64,000 nt of DNA. Source: Costus lasius. Lineage: Eukaryota > Streptophyta > Magnoliopsida > Zingiberales > Costaceae. The position numbers and the translations under genes were made by a program. The stretch is from contig CM050446.2 in NCBI GenBank assembly GCA_027563935.2, forward strand, positions 24,555,501 through 24,619,500. The letters run 5' to 3'. Under the pieces are notes generated by a model. That model made no database searches, was not told the origin of the DNA, and saw only the letters and a list, made by a program, of their open reading frames with translations. Numbering within the stretch: the stretch's first letter is position 1; every line of letters starts with the position of its first letter. Shown piece after piece: positions 13,059 to 28,284 of this stretch.

Positions 13059-13122
13059 ATTGACAGCTTGCTAGTGTAGCATCCTACACCATTGACAGCT
13101 TGCTAGTGTAGCATCCTACACC
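13059..13122. repeat. Exact 32-bp tandem duplication
   Basis: The 32 bases at 13059-13090 are repeated without change at 13091-13122 (ATTGACAGCTTGCTAGTG...). Confidence 0.95.
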
Positions 13123-13134
13123 AAGCCTTATTGT

Positions 13135-13796
13135 TGTTACGACTTACTTAGTAAACAAACTATTTATTAACTTGGTGAGCTGATTTGCAAAGTTGCCTAA
13201 TCTATTAAAATGTTTAAGCCCAAGTTAATAATAGCAAGCCCACTAAGTCTTATATACCATATAATATTCTCTCCCGCTCCTAATGTGGGACTAAATTGGG
13301 ATATTACAATCTCCCCCATTTAAGACTTGACGTCCTCGTCAAGCCCACCATCCCTTAGTCGGCAGCATGTGAGGTTAGCCCACTAGTGGCTCTACCATCC
13401 TCGGTAGCCCTTTCTTATTAGCCTCTCACTATGCTTAGGACTAAGTTTTCCTCTAATACTATTTGTTACGACCCGCTTAGTAAGCAAACTATTCATTAAC
13501 TTGGTGAGCCGATTTGTAACGTGGCCCAATCTATTAAAATGCAGAAGCCCAAGTTAACAATAATAAGCCCACTAAGTTTTATATACCATACAATATTCTC
13601 TCTCACTCTTAAGTGAGGGAGATTGTAATACCCCAATTTAGTCCTATATTGGGAGTGGGAGAGAACATTATATGGCATATAAGACTTAGTGGGTTTGCTA
13701 TTGTTAACTTGAGCTTAAACATTTTAAGAGATTAGACCACATTGCAAATTAGCTTACTAAGTTAATGAATAGTTGCTTACAAAGCGGGTCGTAACA
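13135..13796. mobile_element. Fold-back composite of about 174-bp LTRs
   Basis: Copy A (13135-13308) and truncated copy B (13464 to about 13610) are in minus orientation. Copy C (13624-13796) is an inverted, near full-length copy. The LTR reads TGTAATA...TCGTAACA in its own sense. Copies A and C are each preceded, in their own sense, by a polypurine tract (AATGGGGGAGAT for A, AAGTGAGGGAGAT for C). Outer flanks are ATTGT (13130-13134) and ACTGT (13797-13801), a possible 5-bp duplication with one mismatch. This implies that the whole 662 bp moved or formed as a unit. Confidence 0.6.
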
Positions 13797-13929
13797 ACTG
13801 TAGTGCCTAAGGCAACTTATTAGCATGATGCATGCCAGAGGAAAATCACTGACGACCCATTAGTCGGAAGAAGTGCAAGGCGAACTGGTCTCGCCTTAAT
13901 AGAATAAATGTCGGGTTTTTTTTATTAAA

Positions 13930-14450
13930 TAACCTGTTTCCTTTCGCAACTTGCATCCTTCGCCTGCCGCCTTGTTTGCCAGCATCTCCTTTGCTGTCCG
14001 CCTCAACGACCTCCTTCCCTTACTGTCCGCCTTCGCTGTTCACGTCGTCCCTTCACGAGTTCGCATCCTTTGCCTGGCACCTCATATGCCAGTCTCCTTT
14101 GAGACCGCCGTCCACCTTCGCCCTTCGCGTCGCCTGCCGTTCGCCCTTCGCGTCGCCTGCCGTTCGCCCTTCGCGTCGCCTGCCGTTCGCCCTTCGCCTC
14201 GACGACCTCGTCGCTTGCCCGCCTGCCGTCCTCCTTCGCCATCCGTGTCGCCTCCTTCATGCGTCGTGTTCACGCCTCGCTTCGTAGTCCATTGTCCGCC
14301 TTCGTTGCCCTCCGTCCACCTTCGTCGCCTCCATCTGCCTTTGCCACCCACCGTCCACTTTCACTGCCCGCCATCCGCCATCTGCCGCCTGCGGCCGTCG
14401 CCCGCCATCCATGCTCGTGCACGCGTTTCCTCTTTTTTGTTTTTTTAATC
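13930..14450. repeat. C/T-rich GC-rich tract with 23-bp tandem repeats
   Basis: The plus strand is strongly pyrimidine-skewed with CGCCT/TTCGCC words. A 23-bp unit (TTCGCCCTTCGCGTCGCCTG plus three bases) is repeated about three times near 14115-14200. All frames stay open for compositional reasons. A similar tract lies at 31990-32260. It could be the 5' part of a transposon family; no protein is recognised. Confidence 0.5.
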
Positions 14451-14459
14451 ACGTGACAA

Positions 14460-15394
14460 TCACGTTCACCCTTTTCCTTTCCTCTCTTTTTCTTTTCTTC
14501 TCTTTTTTTATTTTCCCTCTCGTTTCCATCTATTTTCTATCATTTCTTATACACACGGCCTAAGTGGCACATTGTCCGTTTGAATTTGCATGTGTTTGTT
14601 TATTTTAATAGAATTTTTTAAATTAAAACCTTTTAAAAACACTTATAATTTCATAAAAATTCTTTAAAAATCTAAAAAATTAAAAAAAAAAAAATTTATT
14701 AAATCTAAAACAAAATTACAAAATTTGGGTATAACATAGTATAAAAGATAAGGTGCTACTATTTTATACATCGCGACAAGGATAAGAGAAGATCTCCGGA
14801 TCCTAATAACTATAATGTACTTGTGCAAAACAGTGTATCCAAAATATACTAATTATGCTGCATTATTACTATTATAATTATTATTTTTATTCTTACATTA
14901 TTTAATTTAATTTCTTTTTTTATGAGAACTTAATAATGTTACTCCTATTATTAACTAAAATTAAAAGAAAATAAATAAATACTGATTTGAGCTAGAAAAT
15001 AGCTCGAATAGACAAAGTGTAAGAAAAATAAGACGTGATTAGGAAAAGAAATACAATAACAATAACAAAATTGGTGATATAGTGATTCCTAATATCATGC
15101 ATAAAAAATTGTGAAGAAAAAGCCTTGTGACTCGAGTAAACAAGAGAGTTGCCTAGAGGGAAATTGAGTATGTTAACTTAATAGTTGAGCGTCCAATAAG
15201 GGCTGAGTCCCTCCTTTTTATGAAACCAAAAGTATAAAAAAAATCACCCATTTGATGAACCATTCAATTTAGTTAATTGTATTTTTGGTTGGATTCAATT
15301 TGGTTAGCCACATTTTTTGGAATACCCCTATGCGCATGCTTCATTCACCCCAATTTGCTCTAGGAGCGGGGAATAAGCATGTTAAGTATTGGAT
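14460..15394. other. AT-rich intergenic DNA, no gene seen
   Basis: Nothing recognisable was found in this stretch. Confidence 0.4.
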
Positions 15395-15397
15395 TAA

Positions 15398-16267
15398 GGG
15401 CCTGTTTGGCCCACTTCTATTCAAATTATAATCAGTTTTTAAGTCAAAATCTATTTGAAAATAGTTTGGTAATAAAAAAACTTAAAGCGGATGACAACAA
15501 GAAAAATCAGAATTTTAAGAAGCTAGAAATTGTCGCTTCCTTCTGGTTTTCGTTCTTATCAAAAGTTAGAATCAATTTACAAAAGTTGCCATTGTCAAAA
15601 TTTCTAATTTTGCCCATAAATTATCTTCTTTGCAGCACCTTTTTCCCCTTATCAATTCCTATGCAGCCCTGCTATTCTACCCTATTTGCATTTTTCCTCT
15701 CTACAGTCGCCCGAGCTCCTCTTCTTCACCAGGTAATTCCATAATTGTATTTCTTCTTACTAATCCTAATTTTCTCATGAATCACTGTCTCTATTCATAT
15801 TTAAATTTTTATTATATAAATTTGATTTTGTTTAGTTGCAAAACTACTCATATTTTTTTATTCAAAAATTACTTAAAAATATTATTTATTTATAATATTA
15901 TAGCAATGAGCTTATAAATTTTAAATATATTATTTTATATTTTATACATTATTTTTAACAAGTGTTCATCTTTAAGTAATATGTGGATATATAAAAATAA
16001 TAAAAAAATATATTAACTTTTAAAATAATTTAAAATTATATATATATATATATATATATTTGTGTGCATATGTACATTATGGTCATTTGGATATTTGAGA
16101 GTATAAAAGTAAAAAGTTTACCAAACAGTTTTAAACTATAACAACATGTAAAAACAGTTAAAAAGTTATTTACCAAATACTTTATAAATTTTGACAATGT
16201 AGCACAGTACAACACATTATAATTTAGCACAGTTATAGAAGTTGTTAACAATGGGCCAAACAGTCCC
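15398..16267. mobile_element. PIF/Harbinger-type MITE with TAA duplication
   Basis: The 870-bp element begins GGGCCTGTTTGGCCCA and ends with the inverted counterpart (TGGGCCAAACAGTCCC). TAA flanks it on both sides (15395-15397 and 16268-16270). The interior is AT-rich and includes a (TA)n run at 16036-16059. No transposase is encoded. Confidence 0.85.
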
Positions 16268-16670
16268 TAAAGAGGTGTGAAAATTTTCTTTTCTATTGAA
16301 ACCTACAACGAATTGTTACAATGTTTCACATGAAACGAGGCAAATTTGGAAAGACACTTAAAAAAATACTTGTAGCATTTAATATGTGTGTTTAATATCA
16401 TATAGCGTTTAGAATATGTGTGTTTAATATCAAATGATATAAGAAAACAAAATGCGTACCTTAAACCAATGGGCTAAAGAATTAGAGCTACAAGCCAAGT
16501 GCAAACGCGGCTCTTCCACGTGAATGCTTTTGCCAAAGGAGCTCGTCCGTATGTGGACGCTTGCAAGTAATACAAGTGATGCTGACACAGACTGAGTTGG
16601 CGCCAAACTGAAAGCCACAAGGACAAACTATTAGCAAACCAAACTGAGAAGTTTGCCGCTTGTGTGTACC

Positions 16671-16680
16671 TATTTATGTG
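16671..16680 (+). promoter_or_regulatory. Possible TATA box of the GH31 gene
   Basis: CTATTTATG lies about 75 bp upstream of the ATG at 16748, a reasonable core-promoter distance. The assignment is positional only. Confidence 0.4.
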
Positions 16681-16747
16681 CTGGTGAAGTAGCTACTACT
16701 ACTACTAGTCTTAAGTACAGAGGAGAAAGGTGATGCTATTGTGAGTT

Positions 16748-19700
16748 ATGGGGATGAGGATGAATGAGATCTACTTCTTCATCCTCTTGCACTTGTTTGT
16801 CTCGTTTGGTTTCAACTCCTGCTTCTCCTCCCAGGATCACGGGGTCGTTGGGCATGGATACTGTATTGTATCAGTAGGCGTCGATGCGTCGGCGAGGTTG
16901 CTCATCGCCAAGTTGGCACTGATTCAGAAGACACAAATTTATGGACCTGACATACAAAATCTCACGCTTTTTGCAAGGTAACAACTATATACATACAAGA
17001 AACTAGTCAGGGTATAAGAAACAATTGGTACTTACATAGAATAAGAAACTTGTATTCTCTAATTTGCAGTTATGAAACTGAAGATCGCCTCCGAGTTAGA
17101 ATCATGGACTCCAATCACAAAAGATGGGAAATTCCTCAGCACATCATTCCCCGTGAATTTTCAACACCTCTTTTGGCGACACTCGAAGAACACTATAACA
17201 ATCGAGTGGATGCCGCCAAATCTGAGCTAGATTATGTGTTCTACACGAGGGACTCTGATCTCACATTCACTCTCCACTCAACAGCCCCTTTCACGTTCAC
17301 CGTCGGCCGTCGCTCCACCGGCGACATCCTCTTCTCCACACTCGCCACTGTCATCTACAAAGACCAGTACTTGGAGATCTCCTCCTCACTTCCAGCAGAT
17401 AGAGCGTCCCTCTATGGTCTAGGGGAGCACACAAGGAAGTCGTTTAGGCTCAGGCCAAATGAGACACTGACAATATGGAACGCAGACATCCCTGCATCTG
17501 TTCCCAATGTAAATCTGTATGGTTCTCACCCATTCTATATGGATGTAAGATCATCCAGCCCCAACGAAACATATCCTCCAGGGATTACTCACGGAGTGCT
17601 GCTTCTCAATAGCAATGGAATGGATGTCACTTATGGGGGATCTTATATTACTTACAGAGTAATTGGAGGAGTTCTGGATTTCTACTTTTTTGCTGGGCCG
17701 TCGCCCCTTTCAGTCATGGATCAGTACACTGAGCTTGTAGGTCGACCAGCACCAATGCCGTATTGGTCCTTTGGTTAGTAGATGAACTAAACCATCCGTC
17801 ACAATTAAAGTTTGATGTTTTTATTGTATCATTTCAGACATTGGATGTGCGTACCTCTGCTTTGTGTAGGGTTTCACCAATCTCGTTGGGGATACAAGAA
17901 TGTCTCCGAGCTTAGGGCTGTGGTTGCGAGGTATGCCAAAGCAAGGATTCCTCTTGATGTAATGTGGAATGACATTGATCACATGGATGCATACAAGGAT
18001 TTCACGCTTGATTCAGTTGATTTTCCAGCTCGCGAAGTAAGAAGATTTGTTGATTCTCTGCATAAGAACGGGCAGAAATATGTGATCATACTAGATCCAG
18101 GTTTGTTCCTGCAAGAAGAAGGAAAAGTTGAATCTTTATCCAAGTATCGATTGATTTTTATATATTGATGCAGGAATCAATGTCAACTACACATACGGAA
18201 CATTTTTGAGAGGATTGGAGAAGGATATCTTCCTGAAAAGAGAAGGCAGCTACTACCTTGGCTATGTTTGGCCGGGGCCGGTCTTCTTCCCTGATTTCTT
18301 GAATCCTGCTGGTTCGAAATTCTGGGCTCAAGAGATCGCCAATTTTAGGAAAAAAGTCCCGTTCGATGGCCTGTGGATCGACATGAACGAGATCTCAAAC
18401 TTCATCAGTTCCCCACCTCTGAACTCGCTAGACGACCCTCCCTACGCAATCAACAATGGCGGAGTCCGACGACCCATCATCAACAAAACGATTCCCGCAT
18501 CTGTACTTCACTATGGGGATGTGCCGGAGTACAACGCGCACAACCTCCAAGGGCTGCTGGAAGCCATGGCCACACGCCGAGCCCTCATCAGATCCACCGG
18601 GAGGAGGCCATTCGTGCTGAGCCGATCGACCTTCGTCGGTTCGGGGAAGTACACGGCGCATTGGACCGGCGACAACGCGGCGAAGTGGGACGATCTTGCT
18701 TACTCAATTCCGTCGATTCTGAACACCGGTTTGTTTGGGATTCCGATGAGTGGAGCCGATATCTGTGGGTACGGCGGCAACACCACCGAGGAGCTCTGCC
18801 GGCGGTGGATCCAGGTACAGAATTGTTTTACCCTAACTTTTTTAAATTGAAACGTAGGCCTGATTGCGATCTCTCCCGTACCATGGAGCTGGGGGCTTTC
18901 TATCCTTTCTCGAGGGATCACTCCGACAACCAATCGATACCTCAAGAGCTCTACGTGTGGGACTCGGTGGCCCGATCAGCGAGGAAGGCGCTAGGGCTCC
19001 GTTACCGTCTGCTACCTTACATCTACACTTTGATGTACAAGGCGCACGCTAGGGGCGCGCCCATCGCCCGACCCCTCTTCTTCTCCTTCCCTGAAGACCC
19101 CAACACGTACGACATCAGCACGCAGTTCCTTCTCGGCGGCGGCGTGCTGGTGTCTCCGGCTCTGACGCCCGGAACGACCATTGTCGAAGCGTACTTCCCC
19201 CGAGGCCGGTGGTTCAACCTGTTCGACTACACAAAATCGGTCAGGAGCGAGGCGGGGGAGCACGTCGCGCTCGCAGCACCAGCGGATGCCATCAATGTAC
19301 ACGTGAGGGAGGGCAACGTCTTGGTGATGCAGGGGGCGGCGCTGACGACGCAGGTGGCGCGGAGGAGGCCGTTTGAAATTCTTGTGGTGGTGGACGACAG
19401 AGGGAAGGCTGCCGGCCAAGTGTTTGTGGACGACGGGGAGGCGGTGGTGATGGGAGGGGATAGGAGCGAGTGGAGCTTGGTGAGATTATGGAGCGAGATG
19501 GACGACGCGGGGAGGCTAGTGTTGAGTTCGCGGCTGGTGAACGGGACGTACGCGCTGAGGCACAAGCTGACGGTGGCGAAGGTGGTGGTGCTCGGGTTGT
19601 CTTCAGAAGTAAGGATAGGCTCTGTGTATCTAAATGAAATGCAGGTGAGCGCAGCGGACAGGAGGAACGAGAAGGGCCGCCCTGCTGTGGAGATTGAGGG

Positions 19701-19764
19701 ATTGAGGCAAATGCTGGGAGAGGATTTCAAGCTGAAGATGGAGATCATAGACCAGGTGGAGTGA
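16748..19764 (+). CDS. XYL1: GH31 alpha-xylosidase / alpha-glucosidase (XYL1-like)
   Basis: This is a glycoside hydrolase family 31 enzyme, probably secreted to the cell wall, where XYL1-type members trim xylose from xyloglucan oligosaccharides. Exons are 16748-16977, 17070-17773, 17870-18100, 18174-18814 and 18889-19764. All introns are short (73-96 bp) GT-AG introns, and the joined frame gives 893 residues (family about 900). An N-terminal hydrophobic segment (residues about 8-25) looks like a signal peptide. GH31 motifs are intact: nucleophile Asp in [12 protein letters not shown] (about residue 458) and acid/base Asp in HWTGDNAA (about 555). The wording [16 protein letters not shown] and [13 protein letters not shown] resembles XYL1 more than starch alpha-glucosidases, but that is from memory. 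The acceptor of intron 2 at 17868-17869 was chosen because it restores YWSFG-FHQ. GC rises towards the 3' exons. The gene is convergent with beta-tubulin. Family is near certain; substrate is not. Confidence 0.93.
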
Positions 19765-19950
19765 GGCAGAGGCGAAGGAAAGCTTACACACAAAAGAGCT
19801 ATTGCCTCGTCAGGCCTCTCTGTAGCATAATGATAGAACTCAAAACTCCATTATCATGTAAGATAATAGTTCTTTTCCTGCAAAGGTTGCATAAATGTTG
19901 TGTTGTTCGCGCCTGCACTAAAATGGAGATCGCACACATCCTATTAAGCC

Positions 19951-19956
19951 AATAAA
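19951..19956 (+). terminator. Polyadenylation signal AATAAA of the GH31 gene
   Basis: AATAAA lies 187 bp after the GH31 stop codon, in the right place for 3'-end formation. Confidence 0.5.
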
Positions 19957-20442
19957 AAAATGCAGCACTCACTTTAGATTTGCACTCCAGTTTGTAAGCT
20001 CGCTCCAATGACCTTGCTACTTAATTGAACCTCAGCGAATCCAAAACGCTTACACGCTATAAACCTACCTTTATCGCACTGTGTTTTTTTTTTTTTTGGA
20101 GAATTCAGCACCCAAAAATCAATGGCTGGCTCATTATCCAATAATCAACACACAAGCTGCATGCTATTACCAGCATGTTTGATTCTAAGCGATCATATCT
20201 TCAATAGCATTGCAAAACAGCATTGCAAAACAACACCAGATACCACTAAAAAGTTCCAAAATAAAGACAAGTTAACAAAATAAGAGCACAAACAATGTCA
20301 AGGGTCTGCAAGTTACAATGCATTACATCAACGAGGATTGAATACAAAAAATTACAAACTTAATACCATGTCTAATAGAATCCAAACCCAACTCGGAGGA
20401 GTGAAGATGAAATGGAAAAGCATTTCCTGTGAAAGAAACGAC

Positions 20443-23341
<2,899 letters not shown>

Positions 23342-23455
23342 CGTCCCTGAGCCCACTCTAGATCTTTTTAGGGTTAGGATACGAGGACGCCGGCACAAGA
23401 TGGAGAGAGAGAGAGTGTGTGGTATGGACAAGTTTGAGATGCCGATGGGCGCGTT

Positions 23456-23465
23456 GTTTATACTA
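23456..23465 (-). promoter_or_regulatory. Possible TATA box of beta-tubulin
   Basis: On the minus strand TAGTATAAAC lies about 120 bp upstream of the ATG, with a GA/CT-rich leader between them. Confidence 0.5.
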
Positions 23466-23589
23466 GGGTTGTCCAGATCTGAGGATTCTTACAACTCCGG
23501 TAAGCTTACCCACCACAGCTCATTATATCATCTCGTCATTAGAAGTACTTTATTAACCCTTCCAGTTAAGATAACTCTTTGAAAATCGA

Positions 23590-24950
23590 GGGCAAATAGG
23601 TAAATTAAATTTCTTGACCGTGTATGCTTTTGTGTCGGTCAAAGACTCCAGCCACACAGCAGCTGTGTGAGCTTATAAAAAAAGGAGTAATAGCTGTAAG
23701 TAAATTAAAATAGTTTGAATATTTAATTATTACTTGGATTTGACTTTTAAGCTATATTTGTCCATTTGGTCAAACGAGAATCTTGACTCATTTTAATTTT
23801 TTATACAAATTATTTGAACGAACCATTAAAATTAAAATTTTGTTGAATCAAATAAACTATAAGGATCAATTTATAATTTTCACAATTATAGGGGATAATC
23901 TACATAGTTTCATATTTTATTTGTAAAAAGTAAATGCATGAATTAAATCTTATCTATGCTTTATCAAATATGATTTCAAGTAGAAGCCTAAATTAGGGTG
24001 TCACAGTTAGGTAGATTAAATCTTATCTATTGACTATACAACTATTTAGTCAATAGACTTACGAGGTAGATCATGGATGAGATGCATGGCCCTAAGTGAG
24101 TAGTTCACTACCAACAAAAGTAGCTCATGGTGCTTTCAAGATTTTGCCACTTGTTGAAGATAGAACTAGGAATGGACATACATGTACCAAACCCAAGCCC
24201 AGCCATCAAGTCCAGTACCAAACCCAAGTCCAGCCATCAAGCCAGAACTCAGCCAGGCTTAATGCCCAGCCCAAGCCCGGGTGCTTGATGCCTCTTTCCT
24301 TTTGCTACACCCATTCTCCTATCTTCTCGTCGGCTGGCCATCTCTTCCCATTGGCATGACTGATAGGCACCAAATTCCAATCACCGCATCTCATCTTCTG
24401 GAAGACCCGATGTCCGAAAGCATCCAACGATCCGATGGCCGAATTGCCGGCCTGCTGTTTAGCACTAAAAGCCATTAGTCCTGCTCTCACCGGCCTGCAG
24501 CTTGCCGCCAGACTAGCCCAAGCAACTCAATGCATCTAGCTCGGGAAGCCCAAGCAACAATCACATAAAATATCAATCCTTGGCTAAAGGGTTGGTCCCT
24601 TTGACCTAAATGAGTTGGATCAAGTTTTTGACCAACAATTGCTTAAATATCAATCAATCACATAAAATATATCCATATCACTTAATAAGGATTTGTGATA
24701 GCTCAATTATGATTTCAATATTGTGAATTAGTGATTATTATTTCATTACTAATTCCATTATTGATGATCACATTGATCACTATCCAAAATGTAATCAAGC
24801 TTGTTCCGCTTCCATTCCTTTCCCACTCACATACCCTTTCTTGCTATTGTGTTCACATGCCTTCGTGCTCATCTAGTGCCTTTTTCCATCTTCTCCTCCA
24901 AATCATTATTATTACTCATCAAACATAACTAATTTTTGGTAGCCTCCATT
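23590..24950. other. Intergenic DNA, no gene seen
   Basis: The stretch 24170-24300 repeats CCAAGCCCAGCCATCAAG-like words. The open frames around it do not look like a real protein. Confidence 0.4.
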
Positions 24951-24951
24951 G

Positions 24952-24953
<2 letters not shown>

Positions 24954-25021
<68 letters not shown>
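24954..25021. repeat. (AT)n microsatellite
   Basis: An uninterrupted AT dinucleotide run of about 34 units. Confidence 0.98.
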
Positions 25022-25025
<4 letters not shown>

Positions 25026-25435
25026 AGATTTTACTATCAATGCTTACTCAACCAACATCATAGAAAACCCTAAACCCGAGCTCTAATGACACTCCTAATC
25101 CTAAACTATAATGTGCCAACCCTAGCCTTCTTTAAAGACCTTAGCACTCACCCTCAGCGCCATGTCCAAACTTTATGATTATTGTGGAAAGTTGTCTTGC
25201 TAACTAAGTGATGCAGAGAGATATAGGATGAAGGTCCTTAGTTCCGACCTTAGGTTTTAGGTGACAATGCAATAATAAAATTATGAGAGAGTCATTAAAC
25301 GAGGAAAGTGAAAACGCATGCGGAAGAAAAATCAAGTGAGAAAACAATGCTAAAATTCCATCGAGATGCGTATTCAAGCAACATCGTGTCATGGCGAAAT
25401 CAATAACACCCAACTACTAAAATTAATATACTAAC

Positions 25436-26318
25436 CTCACGCAATCAAGCCAATCTTCGCTCTCGGCATGAATGTTAGGGCAGCCACACGGTCCAGCGAG
25501 CAGCTCGGTGTTGAGAACAAGAACACCTTCCCTTACTTCCGACGTCTGGACTAGCAAGGGGTTATGTTGTAAAAAGAAAGAATGCAAATTGAGATGCAAA
25601 AGCGTAAAGAAACAAGAGTTACCCTGATATGCATGAGACGCGATTTAATTAGCGGTGTGCAAAAAAATCGCCGAACCGTTGAACCGCTGTTAACCGACTA
25701 AACCGAACCGATATAGCAGTTAACCAAATCGACGGTTCTTTGATCGTTCGATTTTTTTTTATAGATGTAACAGTTCACAGTTTAGAAAATTTCTGAACCG
25801 CGGTTAATCGAACCGAACTAGTATTAATAAAAAATTAATTTTTTTATTTTTTTTTGCTAAATTGGTAAATGGTATATAACTTTTAGATGTTGCAAGTTTC
25901 TAAATTTTTCCTTGTATGTAACAAAATACTGAAGCTAGTTATATCTGATTCACCACTAATTTTTTTTTAAGTAATCATATGAGGAGCAGAGAATGGTTTT
26001 GTAATTTTTTATACTTTATAATTTATAATTTTATTTTTTTATTAAAAAACCGATTAACCATAAACTAGTGGTTAACCGAACTATTTAACCGATTATCCGG
26101 TTACCAGTTAACCGGTAGAATCAGTTCAACAATTCTTCGAACCATTTCTACCGGTTTGGTTCGGTTTTTAGGGGTTCGGTTCGATTAACCGAACCGTGCA
26201 CACCCCTAGATTTAATTCCTTCAACCAGAAAAGACAAGAAGTTACCATGCCTCCAGCTACAAGCTCTTGCAATTCTCCAAAGTAAGCTTCCTCTCGAGCA
26301 AGCTGAGTTATATCCTCC
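25436..26318 (-). pseudogene. Two-exon gene fragment of unknown family, intron split by a hAT element
   Basis: Two blocks on the minus strand behave like exons. Block 26318-26246 reads EDITQLAREEAYFGELQELV plus AGGM, bounded by GTGTCAG acceptor and GTAACT donor. Block 25545-25436 reads from TSEVREGVLVLNTELLAG to EDWLDCVR, bounded by GTCCAG acceptor and GTTAGT donor. Splicing keeps one open frame across 60 codons (phase 0 at the join). The sequence looks protein-like and non-repetitive, but I do not recognise the family and found no further exons on either side. The hAT element at 25650-26208 lies wholly in the intron. It may be a remnant left after rearrangement, or part of a gene with distant exons. 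Confidence 0.35.
25650..26208. mobile_element. Non-autonomous hAT element with perfect 8-bp duplication
   Basis: The 559-bp element begins TAGCGGTGTGCA and ends TGCACACCCCTA, flanked by GATTTAAT at 25642-25649 and 26209-26216. Subterminal regions are packed with AACCGAACCG/CGGTTCGGTT repeats, typical transposase-binding arrays of plant hAT elements. The core is AT-rich and no transposase is present. Confidence 0.92.
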
Positions 26319-26779
26319 CTGACACTTCCTTTCATAAGTTTAAGGGGTTGGGGCTCACAACACCCACATGATAGGCTAGTTAGAATATTCTAACTACTTT
26401 AACAAATTAAAAACTAAAAAGCAAAGTTGAAAAGCTGAAAATAGAATCAAATTCTAACAACTAAAGTGGACTACATAAGCCTTGACTAGGCTGGTGCTTG
26501 AGCTAGGCTTCTTTGGGCTAGGTGGGCTATTTACACTATCTCCAAGCATGCCACGATGAATCAGTAGAACTAATTGATGGTCGGTTGATTCATGGTAGTG
26601 TTAGCAGACTCTTGCGCTGAATTTGATAATAGGTTGTTGTACCAGGCAGGATGGGATCCTTCAATTTGCCGTGGGAGCAAACCCATGGGCTAAATGGACT
26701 TCGTATGAGCCGAAGAATGGCTAATAACTCTCATATAATACTCTAGAGGCATGCTAGGATGTTGGGATAGTCAAAGGGC

Positions 26780-27075
26780 CTTTGAAATTTGCTGTTCTGG
26801 CTTTTCTAGGTCTATCACAAGTAAGTTGTGATGAGGTTCATAGCTGTGATGGGAAGTCGCTAATTCCATAGAACACTTCACGATCAGGCTGTGATTAAGT
26901 TTATAGTCATGATGGCTTTCTAATTTTTCTTCAAACTCCACAGAATGCTTCACAGGTAGGCCGTGATCATATTCACGACCATGATGGCTTTTAGATTTTT
27001 TTTTTTCAAAATCCACAAAAAGGTTCACAGCTAGGTCGTGATCTTAGTCACGATCATGATTGGATGTCACAAGCA
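26780..27075. repeat. Imperfect tandem repeats rich in GTGATCATATTCACGACCATGA-type words
   Basis: Units of roughly 66-70 bp recur about four times, each with a near-palindromic TCACGACCATGATGGC-like word. The same word style occurs in Athila-like DNA elsewhere in the window (45.8, 49.6-50.2, 56.8, 60.6 and 62.6 kb), so this is probably a leftover of such an element. The minus-strand frame here is open but looks repeat-derived. Confidence 0.5.
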
Positions 27076-27079
27076 GACT

Positions 27080-28280
27080 GTGATGAGCAAAAAAATTTTT
27101 TGAGGAAAGGATGTTCTACTACATCACATAGACATCAACAACCTTGTTGACTATAAGCATAATGTCATGGTTATAACATACTCTTTGCTTCTCTTCGCAA
27201 CTACAAGACCATCTAAAACCTTCTTCATCTCATTGTGATAATCTATAGTGGCCTATGAAGCACAATCCAAAATGCACCAAACTTGATGTGACATACTTGT
27301 CAAAGTGTGCAATGAAACCACTTACCTCCATACAAGATTACATATCCTGTTCATCCCTTGTCTAACCATATACAATTATAATGTTAGTGTTTTTATTTTA
27401 AAATTTAAAACTTTTAAAATAGTTACATTTTGTAATCTTGTAATTTGATTTAATTTCTTTCAAGATGTGTCTCTTTATTAAGAGATAGCATTTTTTTTTG
27501 TAATTGAAATGTCTTTTGAGTTTTTAGTTAATAGAACATTATAGTGCATAGTTTAGTAAGATTATAATGAGGAATCTAATGCTTGATACTATCACACTAG
27601 CTTTAACTATATATGTTTTTTTGTTTGTAATGCATGTTGAGTTAGACATCTTTAGTGATATTTTGTGTTATATAAACGCATTTATACTGAAATAAACAAG
27701 TGAATGATTCTATTCATGAGTTCCAATTGTTTTCATGATTTATATAATAATTATAATAGGCACCAACTTTATTTTGTCTTTTATTCTGTCCTCCACAAAT
27801 GAAAGATAGTCCGAGTATAATGCACTAGTCGCAAATTCATGGCACAGAATAAGCATACAGTAGTGTAGTAATAGCATAAGATGCTAGAGTAACTATTTTA
27901 AATGTTATGAGCTGTAATTCGGATTAGCAGCTCATGTTAACTCATGACTCGATTAGTCTAAAGTAAATATTATTCATTTTGGGTCCAACTCAAATATGCC
28001 CCATATATAAGCGAATCAATTTGGTATGACCTAAGTTTAAATGGTTTATGTATTAATCTATCAGCATAAGTCATCAACCCAACAACCATAACTCATATAA
28101 TTTATTAAATATATATGTTTTTCTAGGGGGTTAGGGGTTAATTTATTAGATTATATAATAAGTTAGCAATTGGTTGACCTGATTGGACTCAAACACAATA
28201 ACTTTGTATAGGTTGGGGGTTAGGTTTATAGATTGTATTATTTTTTTGCCAACTTTAACTAGTGGTGGTTTGGGTTGTGG
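27080..28280. other. AT-rich intergenic DNA, no gene seen
   Basis: No coding region or element end was recognised between the repeat tract and the tRNA gene. Confidence 0.4.
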
Positions 28281-28284
28281 AAGG

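Noticed and set aside
13951..14448. 165-codon ORF, Arg/Pro/Ser-rich
   Set aside because: The C/T-skewed repeat leaves several frames open on both strands at once. The protein is low-complexity and matches no family.
17050..17069. ATG at 17050 as a start of the GH31 protein
   Set aside because: It lies within intron 1; exon 1 at 16748-16977 supplies a signal peptide and the conserved GPDIQNLTL segment, and splices in frame.
18864..18888. GTAGGC...ATGGAG as part of a GH31 exon (ORF continuing through 18815-18888)
   Set aside because: Reading through inserts non-family residues between RWIQ and LGAFYPF. A 74-bp GT-AG intron restores the conserved junction.
26771..27028. His-rich 85-codon ORF
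   Set aside because: It is encoded by imperfect tandem repeats of Athila-like word style and has no start context or conserved domain.
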